Assembly: GCA_011772595.1 (NCBI GenBank)
Contig: WVZH01000003.1
Span: 1,465-13,715 of the forward strand
DNA from: Anaerolineales bacterium
GTDB taxonomy: Bacteria > Chloroflexota > Anaerolineae > Anaerolineales > E44-bin32
Direction of reading: 5' to 3'
Length of the DNA: 12,251 nucleotides
Part shown: positions 1-6,904 of the stretch, in pieces
Numbering within the stretch: the first letter of the stretch is position 1
Layout: every line of letters begins with the position of its first letter
Position numbers and translations under genes: made by a program
Notes under the pieces: model-generated
Databases searched by the model: none
What the model saw: only the letters and a program-made list of their open reading frames with translations
What the model was told of the DNA's origin: nothing

Positions 1-684
1 GCCCAGGGAGTATTTGAAACCGTCATGGGTCACCGCATATTCGACCGCTTCACTGATGGCGATGCCCAGGCTGCCCGTCGTCTCAGGGTCCACTTCCAGG
101 ATATCCCTTCCGGCTTTGGTTTCGGAGCTGGGGCTGGGTACGACGTTGCCGCCCCAGGTCTCCATCATGACGCGACGATACGGCTTCTGGTGATAGCTGA
201 TGGTGACCATGAAGACCTTGCACTTCAAGCCAAAGAGTTGGGCGGCGAAACAAAGCGCGCTACCCCATTGACCGGCCCCCGTCTCGGTAGCAAAACCTTC
301 GAGGCCTTCCTGCTTGGCATAATAGGCCTGGGCCACGGCGGTATTGGGTTTGTGGCTTCCAGGTGGGCTCACACCCTCCCACTTGTAGTAGATCTTGGCA
401 GGGGTGTCCAAGGCATCTTCCCATCGAACTGCGCGGTAGAGGGGAGACGGTCGCCACATCTTGAGTACGTCCTGCACTTGTTCGGGGATCTCAATGTGCC
501 TCTCCGTGCTCACCTCCTGTTCGATCAAGGCCATGGGGAAGACAGGCGCCATATCATCAGGTCCTAGTAGTTCAAACGTCGCTGGGTGTCGATAGGGTGG
601 TGGTGGTGTCTCCATGTCGGCGATAATGTTGTACCAATGCGTGGGCATATCTTTTTCGTCTAAGAAGTATTTATACTGCGACAT
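1..684 (-). CDS. trpB2: TrpB2-type tryptophan synthase beta chain (partial, C-terminus beyond window)
   Basis: The first 228 codons are in the window; the frame stays open through position 1, so about half of the usual ~450-residue protein is missing. The product is a PLP enzyme that condenses indole with L-serine to give tryptophan. Seen in the sequence: the N-terminus [19 protein letters not shown], the RPSPLYRA segment around residues 78-85, the PLP lysine K112 in GSHKPNTA, and the [10 protein letters not shown] segment (134-143) with its catalytic glutamate. The long N-terminal extension before the PLP lysine and the SHKPNTA motif are typical of the TrpB2 group rather than TrpB1. The ATG at 684 follows a strong GGAGGAG ribosome binding site. 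The gene lies 109 bases downstream of the ATPase gene and behind a tRNA-Trp T-box, which fits tryptophan-starvation control. No trpA or other trp gene is visible. Confidence 0.93.
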   Translation of the reverse strand, partial: MSQYKYFLDEKDMPTHWYNIIADMETPPPPYRHPATFELLGPDDMAPVFPMALIEQEVSTERHIEIPEQVQDVLKMWRPSPLYRAVRWEDALDTPAKIYYKWEGVSPPGSHKPNTAVAQAYYAKQEGLEGFATETGAGQWGSALCFAAQLFGLKCKVFMVTISYHQKPYRRVMMETWGGNVVPSPSSETKAGRDILEVDPETTGSLGIAISEAVEYAVTHDGFKYSLG

Positions 685-793
685 CTTCTCCTCCTTGTTG
701 ATCGTTGTAGTTGCGAATGCCTGTCCAATGGACTTCAAGTCGGGTGGTTACGATTGGTTTTCTTTTCTGGACAATATCCCTCCTTTCGTCAGA

Positions 794-1525
794 TTAAGTG
801 ACTGCATCAACGTTCGTGATGAAGGCGCTTCGATCGTCAAAGAATCTTCGGTAGATTTTGTAATGGCTGGTGTCTTCGTAGGCCACTTCTTCGATGCGGT
901 TGAAATCAAAGCTGAAGATCTGGGCTCCAGGATGAGCCAGGAGAATAGGCGAGTGGGTTGCGATGAAGAATTGGGTGTTTCCCCCAGTCTCAAGCTGTCC
1001 CAGGAGGTTCAGAAACTCCAACTGACGAGCGGGTGATAGTGCGGATTCCGGTTCGTCGAGGAAAAACAGGCCTCCGCGGTTGAAGCGATGGCTCAGATAA
1101 CTCAAGATTGCTTCGCCGTGTGACAACGTGTTCAGAATGCGTCCGCCGTGATATTTAAGTCGGCCCGGATCGCAGAGCGCGACGTCGTCGAGAAAATCGG
1201 CGAAGTCGTGGAACGTCTCCGCTCTGAAGAGAGAGCCCGGCACAGGCCCGTTTGACCAGGTGATGGTGATGAAGTCTGCCAGTCGCGTTTCGAGTGGATT
1301 CTGGTGAGCCAAGTGACGTTTAGGCTTGTGCCAGATATGGAACCCACACTTGCGGGTGATGGCTTCAAGCAGCGTGGATTTACCGGAGCCGTTCTCGCCC
1401 ACAAACAACACCACCTGCCGCGTGAAGGACAGTTCTGCCGGATGGTTCAGAACCGGGATATTGAACGGGTAGATTCGTTGGGTGGGGAACTGTGCAGCGT
1501 TGATTTTGAGTTTGGTGAGATACAT
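794..1525 (-). CDS. AAA/ABC-type predicted ATPase (COG3910-like)
   Basis: A 243-residue stand-alone nucleotide-binding protein without membrane segments. Motifs in order: Walker A GENGSGKST (residues 43-51), ABC-like signature LSHGE (134-138), Walker B and catalytic Glu in LFFLDEPES (153-161, E158), and the H-switch ATHSP (189-193, H191). The short distance between Walker A and the signature places it with soluble SMC/ABC-like 'predicted ATPases' rather than transporter subunits. The substrate or partner is unknown. A start at 1525 puts AAGGAGG seven bases upstream; an ATG at 1531 would be too close to the site, and the frame extending to 1627 would run through the T-box terminator. It is the first gene after the tRNA-Trp T-box and precedes trpB2, so it should be transcribed when charged tRNA-Trp is scarce. 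Why an ATPase sits there is not clear. Confidence 0.88.
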   Translation of the reverse strand: MYLTKLKINAAQFPTQRIYPFNIPVLNHPAELSFTRQVVLFVGENGSGKSTLLEAITRKCGFHIWHKPKRHLAHQNPLETRLADFITITWSNGPVPGSLFRAETFHDFADFLDDVALCDPGRLKYHGGRILNTLSHGEAILSYLSHRFNRGGLFFLDEPESALSPARQLEFLNLLGQLETGGNTQFFIATHSPILLAHPGAQIFSFDFNRIEEVAYEDTSHYKIYRRFFDDRSAFITNVDAVT

Positions 1526-1560
1526 AAACATGCCTCCTTGGAGCAACCCGGTGTGGAAAC

Positions 1561-1590
1561 ACAAAACGCCCATCCCCGAGGGGACGGGCG
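1561..1590 (-). terminator. T-box-controlled intrinsic terminator
   Basis: CGCCCGTCCC and GGGATGGGCG form a 10-bp stem (one G-U pair) with a CUCG loop, followed by TTTTGTGTTT. The 5' arm contains the same CGU-CCCC bases that pair with the T-box element in the antiterminator, so the two structures exclude each other. Confidence 0.9.
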
Positions 1591-1635
1591 CTGGCGCTCG
1601 TGGTGCCACCCCACTTAAGCTGCTCACCGTTCAAC

Positions 1636-1660
1636 AAAAAAACCGCCGGTGACGGCGGTT
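1636..1660 (-). terminator. Terminator-like hairpin inside the T-box leader (Stem III position)
   Basis: AACCGCCG and CGGCGGTT form a perfect 8-bp stem with a UCAC loop, followed by five more U residues: a textbook intrinsic terminator, 20 bases before the T-box element. Flanking sequences can extend it: GCTCAC (1673-1668) pairs with GTGAGC (1627-1622), with further GCT/AGC pairing around a bulged G. It may therefore be the tip of a long Stem III instead of a working terminator. Which role applies cannot be decided from sequence alone. Confidence 0.55.
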
Positions 1661-1952
1661 GTAACATGTGAGCCAGCCTCACTCTTTCGCAGGTACGGTT
1701 CTCCCACAGTTGCATAAATTACAGCGGAAAAGCAATCCGAATTGTTACGGGAGGACGATACCCTCAGCCTTGATAACGGTGGCGTTTCCGGCCCGTACTA
1801 CTCAGGCGACTGCCCTTTCGGCGGGCGACTCCTAGGTCCATTCAGCGCCGGCGCTGGTATCGAGCTCCCAGCCTGATGCCCGATTCTCTGCGACCCCGCT
1901 TTGACGCCTACTATTCCTGATCTAGGTCTTTGTATATGCAGTTGTTAACTTC

Positions 1953-1976
1953 AATCCAGGGTGACGTTCCTGGATT
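1953..1976 (-). repeat. Inverted repeat at the 5' end of the T-box transcript
   Basis: AATCCAGG and CCTGGATT form a perfect 8-bp inverted repeat around an 8-base loop. Its outer edge coincides with the transcription start predicted from the -10 element, so the hairpin would form at the extreme 5' end of the RNA, ahead of Stem I. It could stabilise the mRNA or be a DNA operator. Confidence 0.6.
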
Positions 1977-1982
1977 GTGCAG

Positions 1983-1991
1983 AGTATACCA
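1983..1991 (-). promoter_or_regulatory. Extended -10 promoter of the T-box operon
   Basis: On the minus strand TGG-TATACT matches an extended -10 element (TGN followed by a TATAAT-like hexamer). No good -35 hexamer is seen at 16-18 bases, as is common for extended -10 promoters. The predicted start is near 1976, just before the T-box leader. Confidence 0.55.
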
Positions 1992-2263
1992 TAGATAAGG
2001 CTAAATATTAGAGCGACTTTCCGCTCGCCGGTGATGGATGGACGATGCTGGCCTCCGCTTCCAATTCAATACATGAGACGGATTAGCAAAATCCCACATA
2101 TTAAGTGACGTTCTATCAGCAGGATAAAAAAATCAATTCTCCTTGAATACAATTTTTGTAGGTTCGGACGGGCAGCGCTATGGCTCAGCTTCAATCTGGA
2201 CATTCAAGAGGAGGTTGGCGATCGGATTTTGGATGAGCGCGCAAATTCTTCGAAAGAGAGATG
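1992..2263. other. Intergenic stretch between the sigma gene end and the T-box promoter
   Basis: These 272 bases lie downstream of the minus-strand sigma gene and upstream of the T-box promoter. I see no convincing coding frame. A T-rich run on the minus strand near 2130-2124 follows only a weak 4-bp hairpin, so no terminator is claimed. Confidence 0.5.
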
Positions 2264-3628
2264 CTACGCTGCCGAGTAGAAGTCACTCAAATACTTGCTC
2301 ACCGAAGGGTGGCGCAGCTTGCGAAGCGCCCTCTCCTGGATCTGGCGGATGCGCTCGCGAGTTATCCCAAATTTCTTGGCGACCTCCTCCAGCGTCCGTG
2401 GTTGGCCATCTTCCAGCCCGTAACGCAGTTTAAGGACCGCGCGTTCTTTTTCCTTGAGTTTATCGAGGGCGCGCAGTAGTTCTTCGCGTAGTACCATGTA
2501 GAGTAATTTTTCCTCGGGGTTGTCCTCCCCCGAGGCGGGGATGAGATCGACTAGCGCGCTCTCGCTTTCCTCACCAACAGGGATATCGATGGAGAGGGTA
2601 TCAGCAGCTAGCATCTGCAACTCTTCGATTTTTCTCGCAGCCCGATCCCATTGCCGATGCAACTTGGAATCGATTGCAGCGTTGGCTTTGATGCACCTTC
2701 GAATTTCTAGAACATCCCATTCTGGAAGAATGTCTAATTCGAGTGCCAAATCCTTGGGCGATGGGGTGCTACCAGTTCTCTGTTCAATCTCCAGGCTGAT
2801 TCGTTGAATCTTCTTCATCATCTCAACGATGTGCACAGGTAGACGAATCAGCCGACCCAAAACATCGATCGATCGCATCACCGCTTGGCGGATCCAATAT
2901 GTTGCATAGGTGCTGAACTTGAAACCGCGTGCGGGATCGAATTTCTCCACGGCGCGCATCAGCCCAAGGGAGCCCTCCTGCCTAAGATCATCGAGCGGTA
3001 AACCTCGTCCGATATACTTTCGGGCGATACTAAATACGAGACGCAAGTTGGATTCAACAAGGACGTCCTTTGCCACATTCCTTTGGATTAAAATCTGTGT
3101 CGCCTCCTCAAGAAGCGCTTCTCCACGAGGGAGAGATCGAGATATCGAAGTGCTGGTGGGAATGTCGGGCTCCTCCGCACATCGATTCACAAGGAACTCC
3201 TGTGTCGATGCTGGTAAGAGATAGAGGATCTTGACTAGCTCAACGGCCGTGCTCGCGACTTCGTTCCATACTGGGTCAAACCCCCAGAGTTCCTGAAGCA
3301 ACCAATCTAGCAGGGGTGAGCGGGTGTCGTCGAGATAGGTCTCCCTCAGGATATAGGCTTCCTCTACAAAAGCCAGGAAGGAGGGGGGTGGGACGCCGAG
3401 TGCGATTGCGCTCGAGGAAAGCTGGTCGTACAGCTTCGCAATGCGGTTACAACTAGCCCTATAGAACTTCCGTGTGTTAGTGGCTATCGACTTTGAGTCA
3501 AGATGGGGTTGTAGTGTTTCAGCGAGAGAATCGCTGCCAGATACGATGATGCTGAGTTTGAACTCCTGGTTGCGCGTGAGTCGTGCTCTTTGTCCCATAT
3601 CGTCCCGATAGAGATCAATATCATCCAT
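2264..3628 (-). CDS. RNA polymerase sigma-70 family factor with a large insert before region 2
   Basis: A 454-residue sigma factor that would direct RNA polymerase to -10/-35 promoters. Region 1.2-like sequence lies at residues ~3-30. Region 2 (~190-270) contains SNLRLVFSIARKYIGRGLP, the core-binding DLRQEGSLGLMRAVEKFD and the -10-reading TYATYWIRQAVMRS. Region 3 follows at ~270-350. Region 4 (~390-454) ends with the -35-reading helix TRERIRQIQERALRKLRHP. About 140 residues between regions 1.2 and 2.1 look unlike any conserved sigma segment. There is no region 1.1, and region 2.3/2.4 reads SIDVLGRLIRLP where housekeeping factors usually have AIADQARTIRIP, suggesting an alternative (group 2-like) factor. 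ATG at 3628 is preferred, with GGAAG seven bases upstream; an adjacent in-frame GTG at 3631 is possible. The target promoters are unknown. Confidence 0.9.
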   Translation of the reverse strand: MDDIDLYRDDMGQRARLTRNQEFKLSIIVSGSDSLAETLQPHLDSKSIATNTRKFYRASCNRIAKLYDQLSSSAIALGVPPPSFLAFVEEAYILRETYLDDTRSPLLDWLLQELWGFDPVWNEVASTAVELVKILYLLPASTQEFLVNRCAEEPDIPTSTSISRSLPRGEALLEEATQILIQRNVAKDVLVESNLRLVFSIARKYIGRGLPLDDLRQEGSLGLMRAVEKFDPARGFKFSTYATYWIRQAVMRSIDVLGRLIRLPVHIVEMMKKIQRISLEIEQRTGSTPSPKDLALELDILPEWDVLEIRRCIKANAAIDSKLHRQWDRAARKIEELQMLAADTLSIDIPVGEESESALVDLIPASGEDNPEEKLLYMVLREELLRALDKLKEKERAVLKLRYGLEDGQPRTLEEVAKKFGITRERIRQIQERALRKLRHPSVSKYLSDFYSAA

Positions 3629-4055
3629 CACGTTTCTTCCGTTTCTAGGTCAATCAAGCCTTCTCCTACATGCCGGGCAAGAAATGTGGGATCTACCAAG
3701 AGCTATGATTTTGTCTACGTTTCGGTGAGCGGCGCAAACGCCAATCGCTGTGGTTTCGGCCCAGGTAGCGTATTCCGCACGAGCGAAGACCTGATGCTGG
3801 ATGCTGGACTTCGGGGTGGATGGAATTGCTGTTGGATCCCTCATCCCTTTAACACGCTCTGTTACCAAAGGTTTCGAGTACTGAAGTCCTTTCATAAAGC
3901 GAGTTTCCAATTCAGGGTGTTAGAAGGTTGTCTAAACAGAAAGAAGCACCTTAGAATTTGCATACGAGTGACTTTATTCGTCAACCTGGGCGTTTCTTTG
4001 ATCTAAAGGTTGTCCGCAACTATCCACGTATGCTGAGGATCACCGGAGAATCTGT
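3629..4055. other. Divergent intergenic region between the sigma gene and thrC
   Basis: These 427 bases separate two divergently oriented genes and should carry both promoters. For thrC, TTGATC (3998-4003), 17 bases, then TATCCA (4021-4026) is a weak sigma-70-type candidate. No clear promoter for the minus-strand sigma gene is visible. Overlapping open frames occur on both strands, and the only one worth noting is listed separately. Confidence 0.4.
3650..3895 (-). CDS. Doubtful small ORF upstream of the sigma gene
   Basis: An 81-residue frame from ATG 3895 (or 86 from TTG 3910) stops 21 bases before the sigma start and could be co-transcribed with it. The C-terminus carries CPACRRRLD, a half zinc-ribbon-like CxxC. 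Codon use looks unremarkable, but no family is recognised and the Shine-Dalgarno match is poor. An opposite-strand frame covers the same bases. It may be noise or a gene remnant. Confidence 0.22.
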   Translation of the reverse strand: MKGLQYSKPLVTERVKGMRDPTAIPSTPKSSIQHQVFARAEYATWAETTAIGVCAAHRNVDKIIALGRSHISCPACRRRLD

Positions 4056-5228
4056 ATGCTTGAATCGTTTAATTCCACACTGAGTCACCTTGAGTGCCCA
4101 GAATGCAACGGGACCTATGACGCTGACAGGCCTCAGACTTACTGCCACGAGTGCGCTTCACCTCTGCTCGCACGCTATGATCTTGAAGAAGCTCGAAAAC
4201 GGATGAAACGTGATGAACTCCACGGGAGAGATCACGGCTTGTGGCGCTGGTTCGAGCTGCTCCCTGTCCGTGACCAGGCCAACATCGTACACTTAGGGGA
4301 GGGGAATTCACCGCTGCTGAAGGTCCCTCGACTGAGCGAAGCCTTGGGGATCGAGAAGCTGTACATAAAAGACGAATCCACTCAGCCCACAGGGACTTTC
4401 AAGGCGCGGGGGATGGCCGTAGCCGTATCGCGGGCGAAAGAATTGGGCCTTACGGAATTGGTCGTCCCAACTGCGGGCAACGCAGGTGGTGCACTGGCCG
4501 CCTATGCGGTGCGAGCAGACATAGAGGCGCATGTGTACATGCCCAAGGACTCTCCGCCGGTCAACATCGCCGAGGTGCGTGCCACCGGCGTGGATCTGCA
4601 ATTGGTGGAGGGCATCATCCGTGAAGCCGGGCAGGCTGCGAGTGAGGCGGCCAAGGTTCATGGATGGTTCGACATGTCAACCCTGAAAGAACCGTATCGT
4701 CTAGAAGGTAAGAAGACCATGGGTCTGGAGTTGGCAGCGGATTTCGATTGGCAATTGCCGGGTGTGATCGTTTATCCCACAGGAGGGGGCACGGGCTTGC
4801 TGGGGATGTGGAAAGCTTTCGCCGAGTTGGAAACGTTGGGGTGGATTGGCAACGTGCGCCCAAAGATGGTTGCGGTACAGCCAACAGGATGCGCGCCAGT
4901 TGTGCGCGCATTCAACGCGGGGGAAGAGAAAACTCGAGCGTGGGAAAACCCTCAGACAGTCGCCACTGGATTGTGTGTGCCCAAGGCATTTGCCGACCGG
5001 ATGATCCTTGAGGTGCTATATGAGAGCGAGGGGAGCGCTGTGGCCGTATCAGATGAAGAGATCCTAGATGCTCAAGCCCAATTGGCGAGCCTGGAAGGCA
5101 TTTTTACGGCACCAGAGGGCGCGGCGACGCTCGCAGGTTTGAAGAAACTGGTGGAGCAGGGATGGTTAGACCTTCATGCCCGGGTCGTTCTCTTCAACAC
5201 CGGCTCTGGGTTGAAGTACGTCCAGTGA
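4056..5228 (+). CDS. thrC: Threonine synthase
   Basis: A 390-residue cytosolic PLP enzyme that converts O-phospho-L-homoserine to L-threonine, the last step of threonine synthesis. The N-terminus has a zinc-ribbon-like pair CPEC (C14, C17) and CHEC (C30, C33), as in many threonine synthases of the thermophile/archaeal-type group. The PLP lysine is K116 in PTGTFKARG. GNAGGA lies at 141-146, and the PLP-phosphate loop TGGGTG at 242-247. The protein ends in the typical FNTGSGLKY. Length is normal. ATG 4056 has GGAG seven bases upstream. Other PLP fold-II lyases share the core, but the zinc ribbon plus the TGTFKARG motif makes threonine synthase by far the best call. It ends in UGA right after the conserved C-terminus, showing that UGA is a normal stop here. 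No other threonine gene is adjacent. Confidence 0.94.
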   Translation: MLESFNSTLSHLECPECNGTYDADRPQTYCHECASPLLARYDLEEARKRMKRDELHGRDHGLWRWFELLPVRDQANIVHLGEGNSPLLKVPRLSEALGIEKLYIKDESTQPTGTFKARGMAVAVSRAKELGLTELVVPTAGNAGGALAAYAVRADIEAHVYMPKDSPPVNIAEVRATGVDLQLVEGIIREAGQAASEAAKVHGWFDMSTLKEPYRLEGKKTMGLELAADFDWQLPGVIVYPTGGGTGLLGMWKAFAELETLGWIGNVRPKMVAVQPTGCAPVVRAFNAGEEKTRAWENPQTVATGLCVPKAFADRMILEVLYESEGSAVAVSDEEILDAQAQLASLEGIFTAPEGAATLAGLKKLVEQGWLDLHARVVLFNTGSGLKYVQ

Positions 5229-5346
5229 AGCTTCAGGGATGGGCAATTGAAAGTATAGAATGAGACGAATTCTGGGATGTATGGACGGGCCAAGATTCCT
5301 TCGAGGATCAGAGTCTCTCTTGGCGACTATATCGGGGAGAAGTTTT

Positions 5347-6411
5347 GTGGGGAGAAAGATCGGCAGCAATTTCTTGAGTTTGCTACTTGCCGCATTCCTG
5401 ATCGGGAACTCATTAGGCGGTTGTAACGATCAAGACGGGCCAGAGAAGGAGATGCCAAGGATAAGTTCGTTGCCATCGACAGCCGAAATCTTGTTCGTCT
5501 CCAACCGCGACACTGGAAGCAGCCGCACAGAGATTTACGCCATGGATAAAGAGGGGGACAATGTTACCCGGATCACCTACACGGAAGAATTCCATTTCAT
5601 CTTAGGGATAGACCCCACACGGCGCTATCTTGCAGATTCTCGCGCCGAAGAGGACACGAATTCCAATGATGAATTGGATGGTGGGGACAGAAGGACTCTG
5701 TGGCTGATTGATCTGGAGACCAAGCAAGAAACTCGGTTGACGGACCTGGGCAATCATGCGGAAGGCGACAGTTTTTCACCTGACGGTGAGTGGATCGTTT
5801 TCTTGATGAAGCTTCCCGATCCAGACAGCGTGATGGATATCTATAAGATTAGGCGTGATGGTACGGACCTGACGAATCTGACCGACACTCCGACTGTAAT
5901 CGAGGGTGATCCCAGCTGGTCGAACGATGGAAGATCGATTGTTTATGCTGCCTTTGACATGGACGTCCAGCGATTCGTGTTGAAGAAAATGGATGCAGAT
6001 GGTGGGAACGCTATGACCGTTTACGATGGCGGACCAGGAGTTGCCACCCCTGTTTTCCCCGCTGGTAACTACGATCCAAATTGGAGCCCCGACGATCAGT
6101 GGATTGTCTTTGAGCGTGCTACGGCGTTCGAGGGAGAAAATTTCGGAAGCGGGATCTGGCACATCTTTAAAGTGAAAGTTGATGGCAGTGAGGTTGAGGA
6201 CCTCAGTTCGGTTGGCGGACATGAGGACCGAGCCGAATATCTACCTTCATTTTCACCAGATGGTCAGTTCATTGTATTTGGCTCTATTTACGAAGCAGAC
6301 CCCCTTGCGGATAGCCATAATGACATCTTCAGAATGGATGCCGACGGAAGCTCATTGGTTCGTCTTACACATCATCCTGCCAATGACATGTACCCGGTGT
6401 GGATACGCTAA
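5347..6411 (+). CDS. TolB-like beta-propeller lipoprotein (PD40 repeats)
   Basis: A predicted 354-residue exported lipoprotein. The GTG at 5347 is chosen over the upstream in-frame ATG at 5260 because GGGGAG lies seven bases before it and because it gives a compact signal peptide: GRK positive end, hydrophobic NFLSLLLAAFLIGNS, and lipobox LGGC with C26 as the lipidated residue. The mature part has at least five PD40/WD40-like blades with the signatures SFSPDGEWIVF, SWSNDGRSIVY, NWSPDDQWIVF and SFSPDGQFIVF, alternating with DIYKIRRDG-, HIFKVKVDG- and DIFRMDADG-type strands. This matches the propeller of TolB and related envelope proteins. No TolB N-terminal domain and no tol-pal genes are present, so a Tol role is not implied. 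Substrate and function are unknown. Confidence 0.85.
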   Translation: MGRKIGSNFLSLLLAAFLIGNSLGGCNDQDGPEKEMPRISSLPSTAEILFVSNRDTGSSRTEIYAMDKEGDNVTRITYTEEFHFILGIDPTRRYLADSRAEEDTNSNDELDGGDRRTLWLIDLETKQETRLTDLGNHAEGDSFSPDGEWIVFLMKLPDPDSVMDIYKIRRDGTDLTNLTDTPTVIEGDPSWSNDGRSIVYAAFDMDVQRFVLKKMDADGGNAMTVYDGGPGVATPVFPAGNYDPNWSPDDQWIVFERATAFEGENFGSGIWHIFKVKVDGSEVEDLSSVGGHEDRAEYLPSFSPDGQFIVFGSIYEADPLADSHNDIFRMDADGSSLVRLTHHPANDMYPVWIR

Positions 6412-6449
6412 TGAAATCTCACAGCATTGCATTCTGATCTAAGTCAGAA

Positions 6450-6469
6450 CCTTTCGCCCTGAAGAAAGG
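6450..6469 (+). repeat. Small hairpin after the propeller lipoprotein gene
   Basis: CCTTTC (6450-6455) and GAAAGG (6464-6469) can pair across an 8-base loop, 38 bases after the lipoprotein stop and 20 bases before the next start. There is no U-run, so it is at best a weak or Rho-assisted end, or an RNA-stability element. Confidence 0.35.
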
Positions 6470-6489
6470 CTCCGAATGAGGATGAGAAC

Positions 6490-6855
6490 ATGGATGAGGG
6501 ATTAGAATCCGATAGTGAAACGACGATAAGTCAACTACGTGATGAGGTGAGGAAATTCGCAGAAGAGCGGTCTTGGGGCAGATATCATACTCCTAAGAAT
6601 CTGGGAATGAGCATCGCCATTGAAGCTGCTGAAATTATGGAGCGCTTTCAGTGGTGCTCGAGCGAGAAGAGCCTTGAGTTGGCAAAAGAATCAGAAACGC
6701 AATCTTTAGTAGCTGATGAACTGGCTGATGTTTTGATCTATTGTCTAATCCTCGCATATCAGGCTGAGATCGATATCAGTGACGCGGTTCGGTCCAAGCT
6801 CGATCGGAATAAAGGACGATATCCCATTGGTTTCATGCCTGCAGCAGATGAATAA
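6490..6855 (+). CDS. dCTP-pyrophosphatase-like nucleotide pyrophosphohydrolase (MazG superfamily)
   Basis: A 121-residue all-alpha NTP pyrophosphohydrolase, expected to hydrolyse non-canonical or excess (deoxy)nucleoside triphosphates to the monophosphate and pyrophosphate. The metal-binding motif is split as usual: E45-x-x-E48 in IEAAEIMERFQW and E77-x-x-D80 in DELADVLIY. The arrangement SWGRYHTPKNL, FQW, DELADVLIY, D-x-S-D-AV-x-SKLDRN and GRYP follows the RS21-C6/DCTPP1 type closely rather than the two-domain MazG of E. coli, and the length is that of a single domain. Start ATG 6490 has GAGG eight bases upstream. Expected to be a cytosolic oligomer that cleans the nucleotide pool. Substrate preference for dCTP-like nucleotides is by family only. 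Confidence 0.9.
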   Translation: MDEGLESDSETTISQLRDEVRKFAEERSWGRYHTPKNLGMSIAIEAAEIMERFQWCSSEKSLELAKESETQSLVADELADVLIYCLILAYQAEIDISDAVRSKLDRNKGRYPIGFMPAADE

Positions 6856-6904
6856 TTCGTTGGGAAGGTCAGACCTGTGAATCCTTTGGTCGGGTTGTAG
6901 TCCC

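Larger units (their letters stand above)
1561..1976 (-). promoter_or_regulatory. T-box riboswitch leader, tRNA-Trp specific
   Basis: The minus-strand leader senses uncharged tRNA and controls transcription termination. The T-box core (1616-1599) contains GGGGTGGCACCACG. The antiterminator can be drawn exactly: GGGG (1612-1609) pairs with CCCC (1583-1580), the 7-nt bulge UGGCACC lies at 1608-1602, and ACG (1601-1599) pairs with CGU (1586-1584). The specifier stretch GAA-UGG-ACC puts the UGG (Trp) codon at 1840-1838. The bulge UGGC is complementary to GCCA, as expected for a tRNA with discriminator G73, which bacterial tRNA-Trp has. Stem I is closed by AGGCG (1909-1905) with CGCCT (1808-1804) and GCGGG (1899-1895) with CCCGC (1825-1821). 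The GTTATC linker motif near 1778-1773 is also typical. Specifier and bulge independently point to tRNA-Trp. Confidence 0.93.

Noticed and set aside
25..567. 180-residue plus-strand open frame
   Set aside because: It is antisense to trpB2, which has clear PLP-enzyme motifs and a strong ribosome binding site.
748..774. Eight-codon minus-strand leader peptide (TTG start after GGAGGG) between the ATPase and trpB2
   Set aside because: It contains no Trp codon and no attenuator hairpin follows; control of trpB2 is already explained by the T-box.
1380..1715. 111-residue minus-strand frame across the T-box
   Set aside because: It reads through the riboswitch structure and terminator and is out of frame with the ATPase; its product resembles no protein.
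3590..4006. 138-residue plus-strand frame upstream of thrC
   Set aside because: It starts inside the antisense of the sigma gene, has no ribosome binding site and no recognisable domain.
5260..5346. Upstream ATG start of the propeller lipoprotein
   Set aside because: It would put 29 residues before the signal peptide; GTG 5347 has a better ribosome binding site and gives a normal lipoprotein signal.
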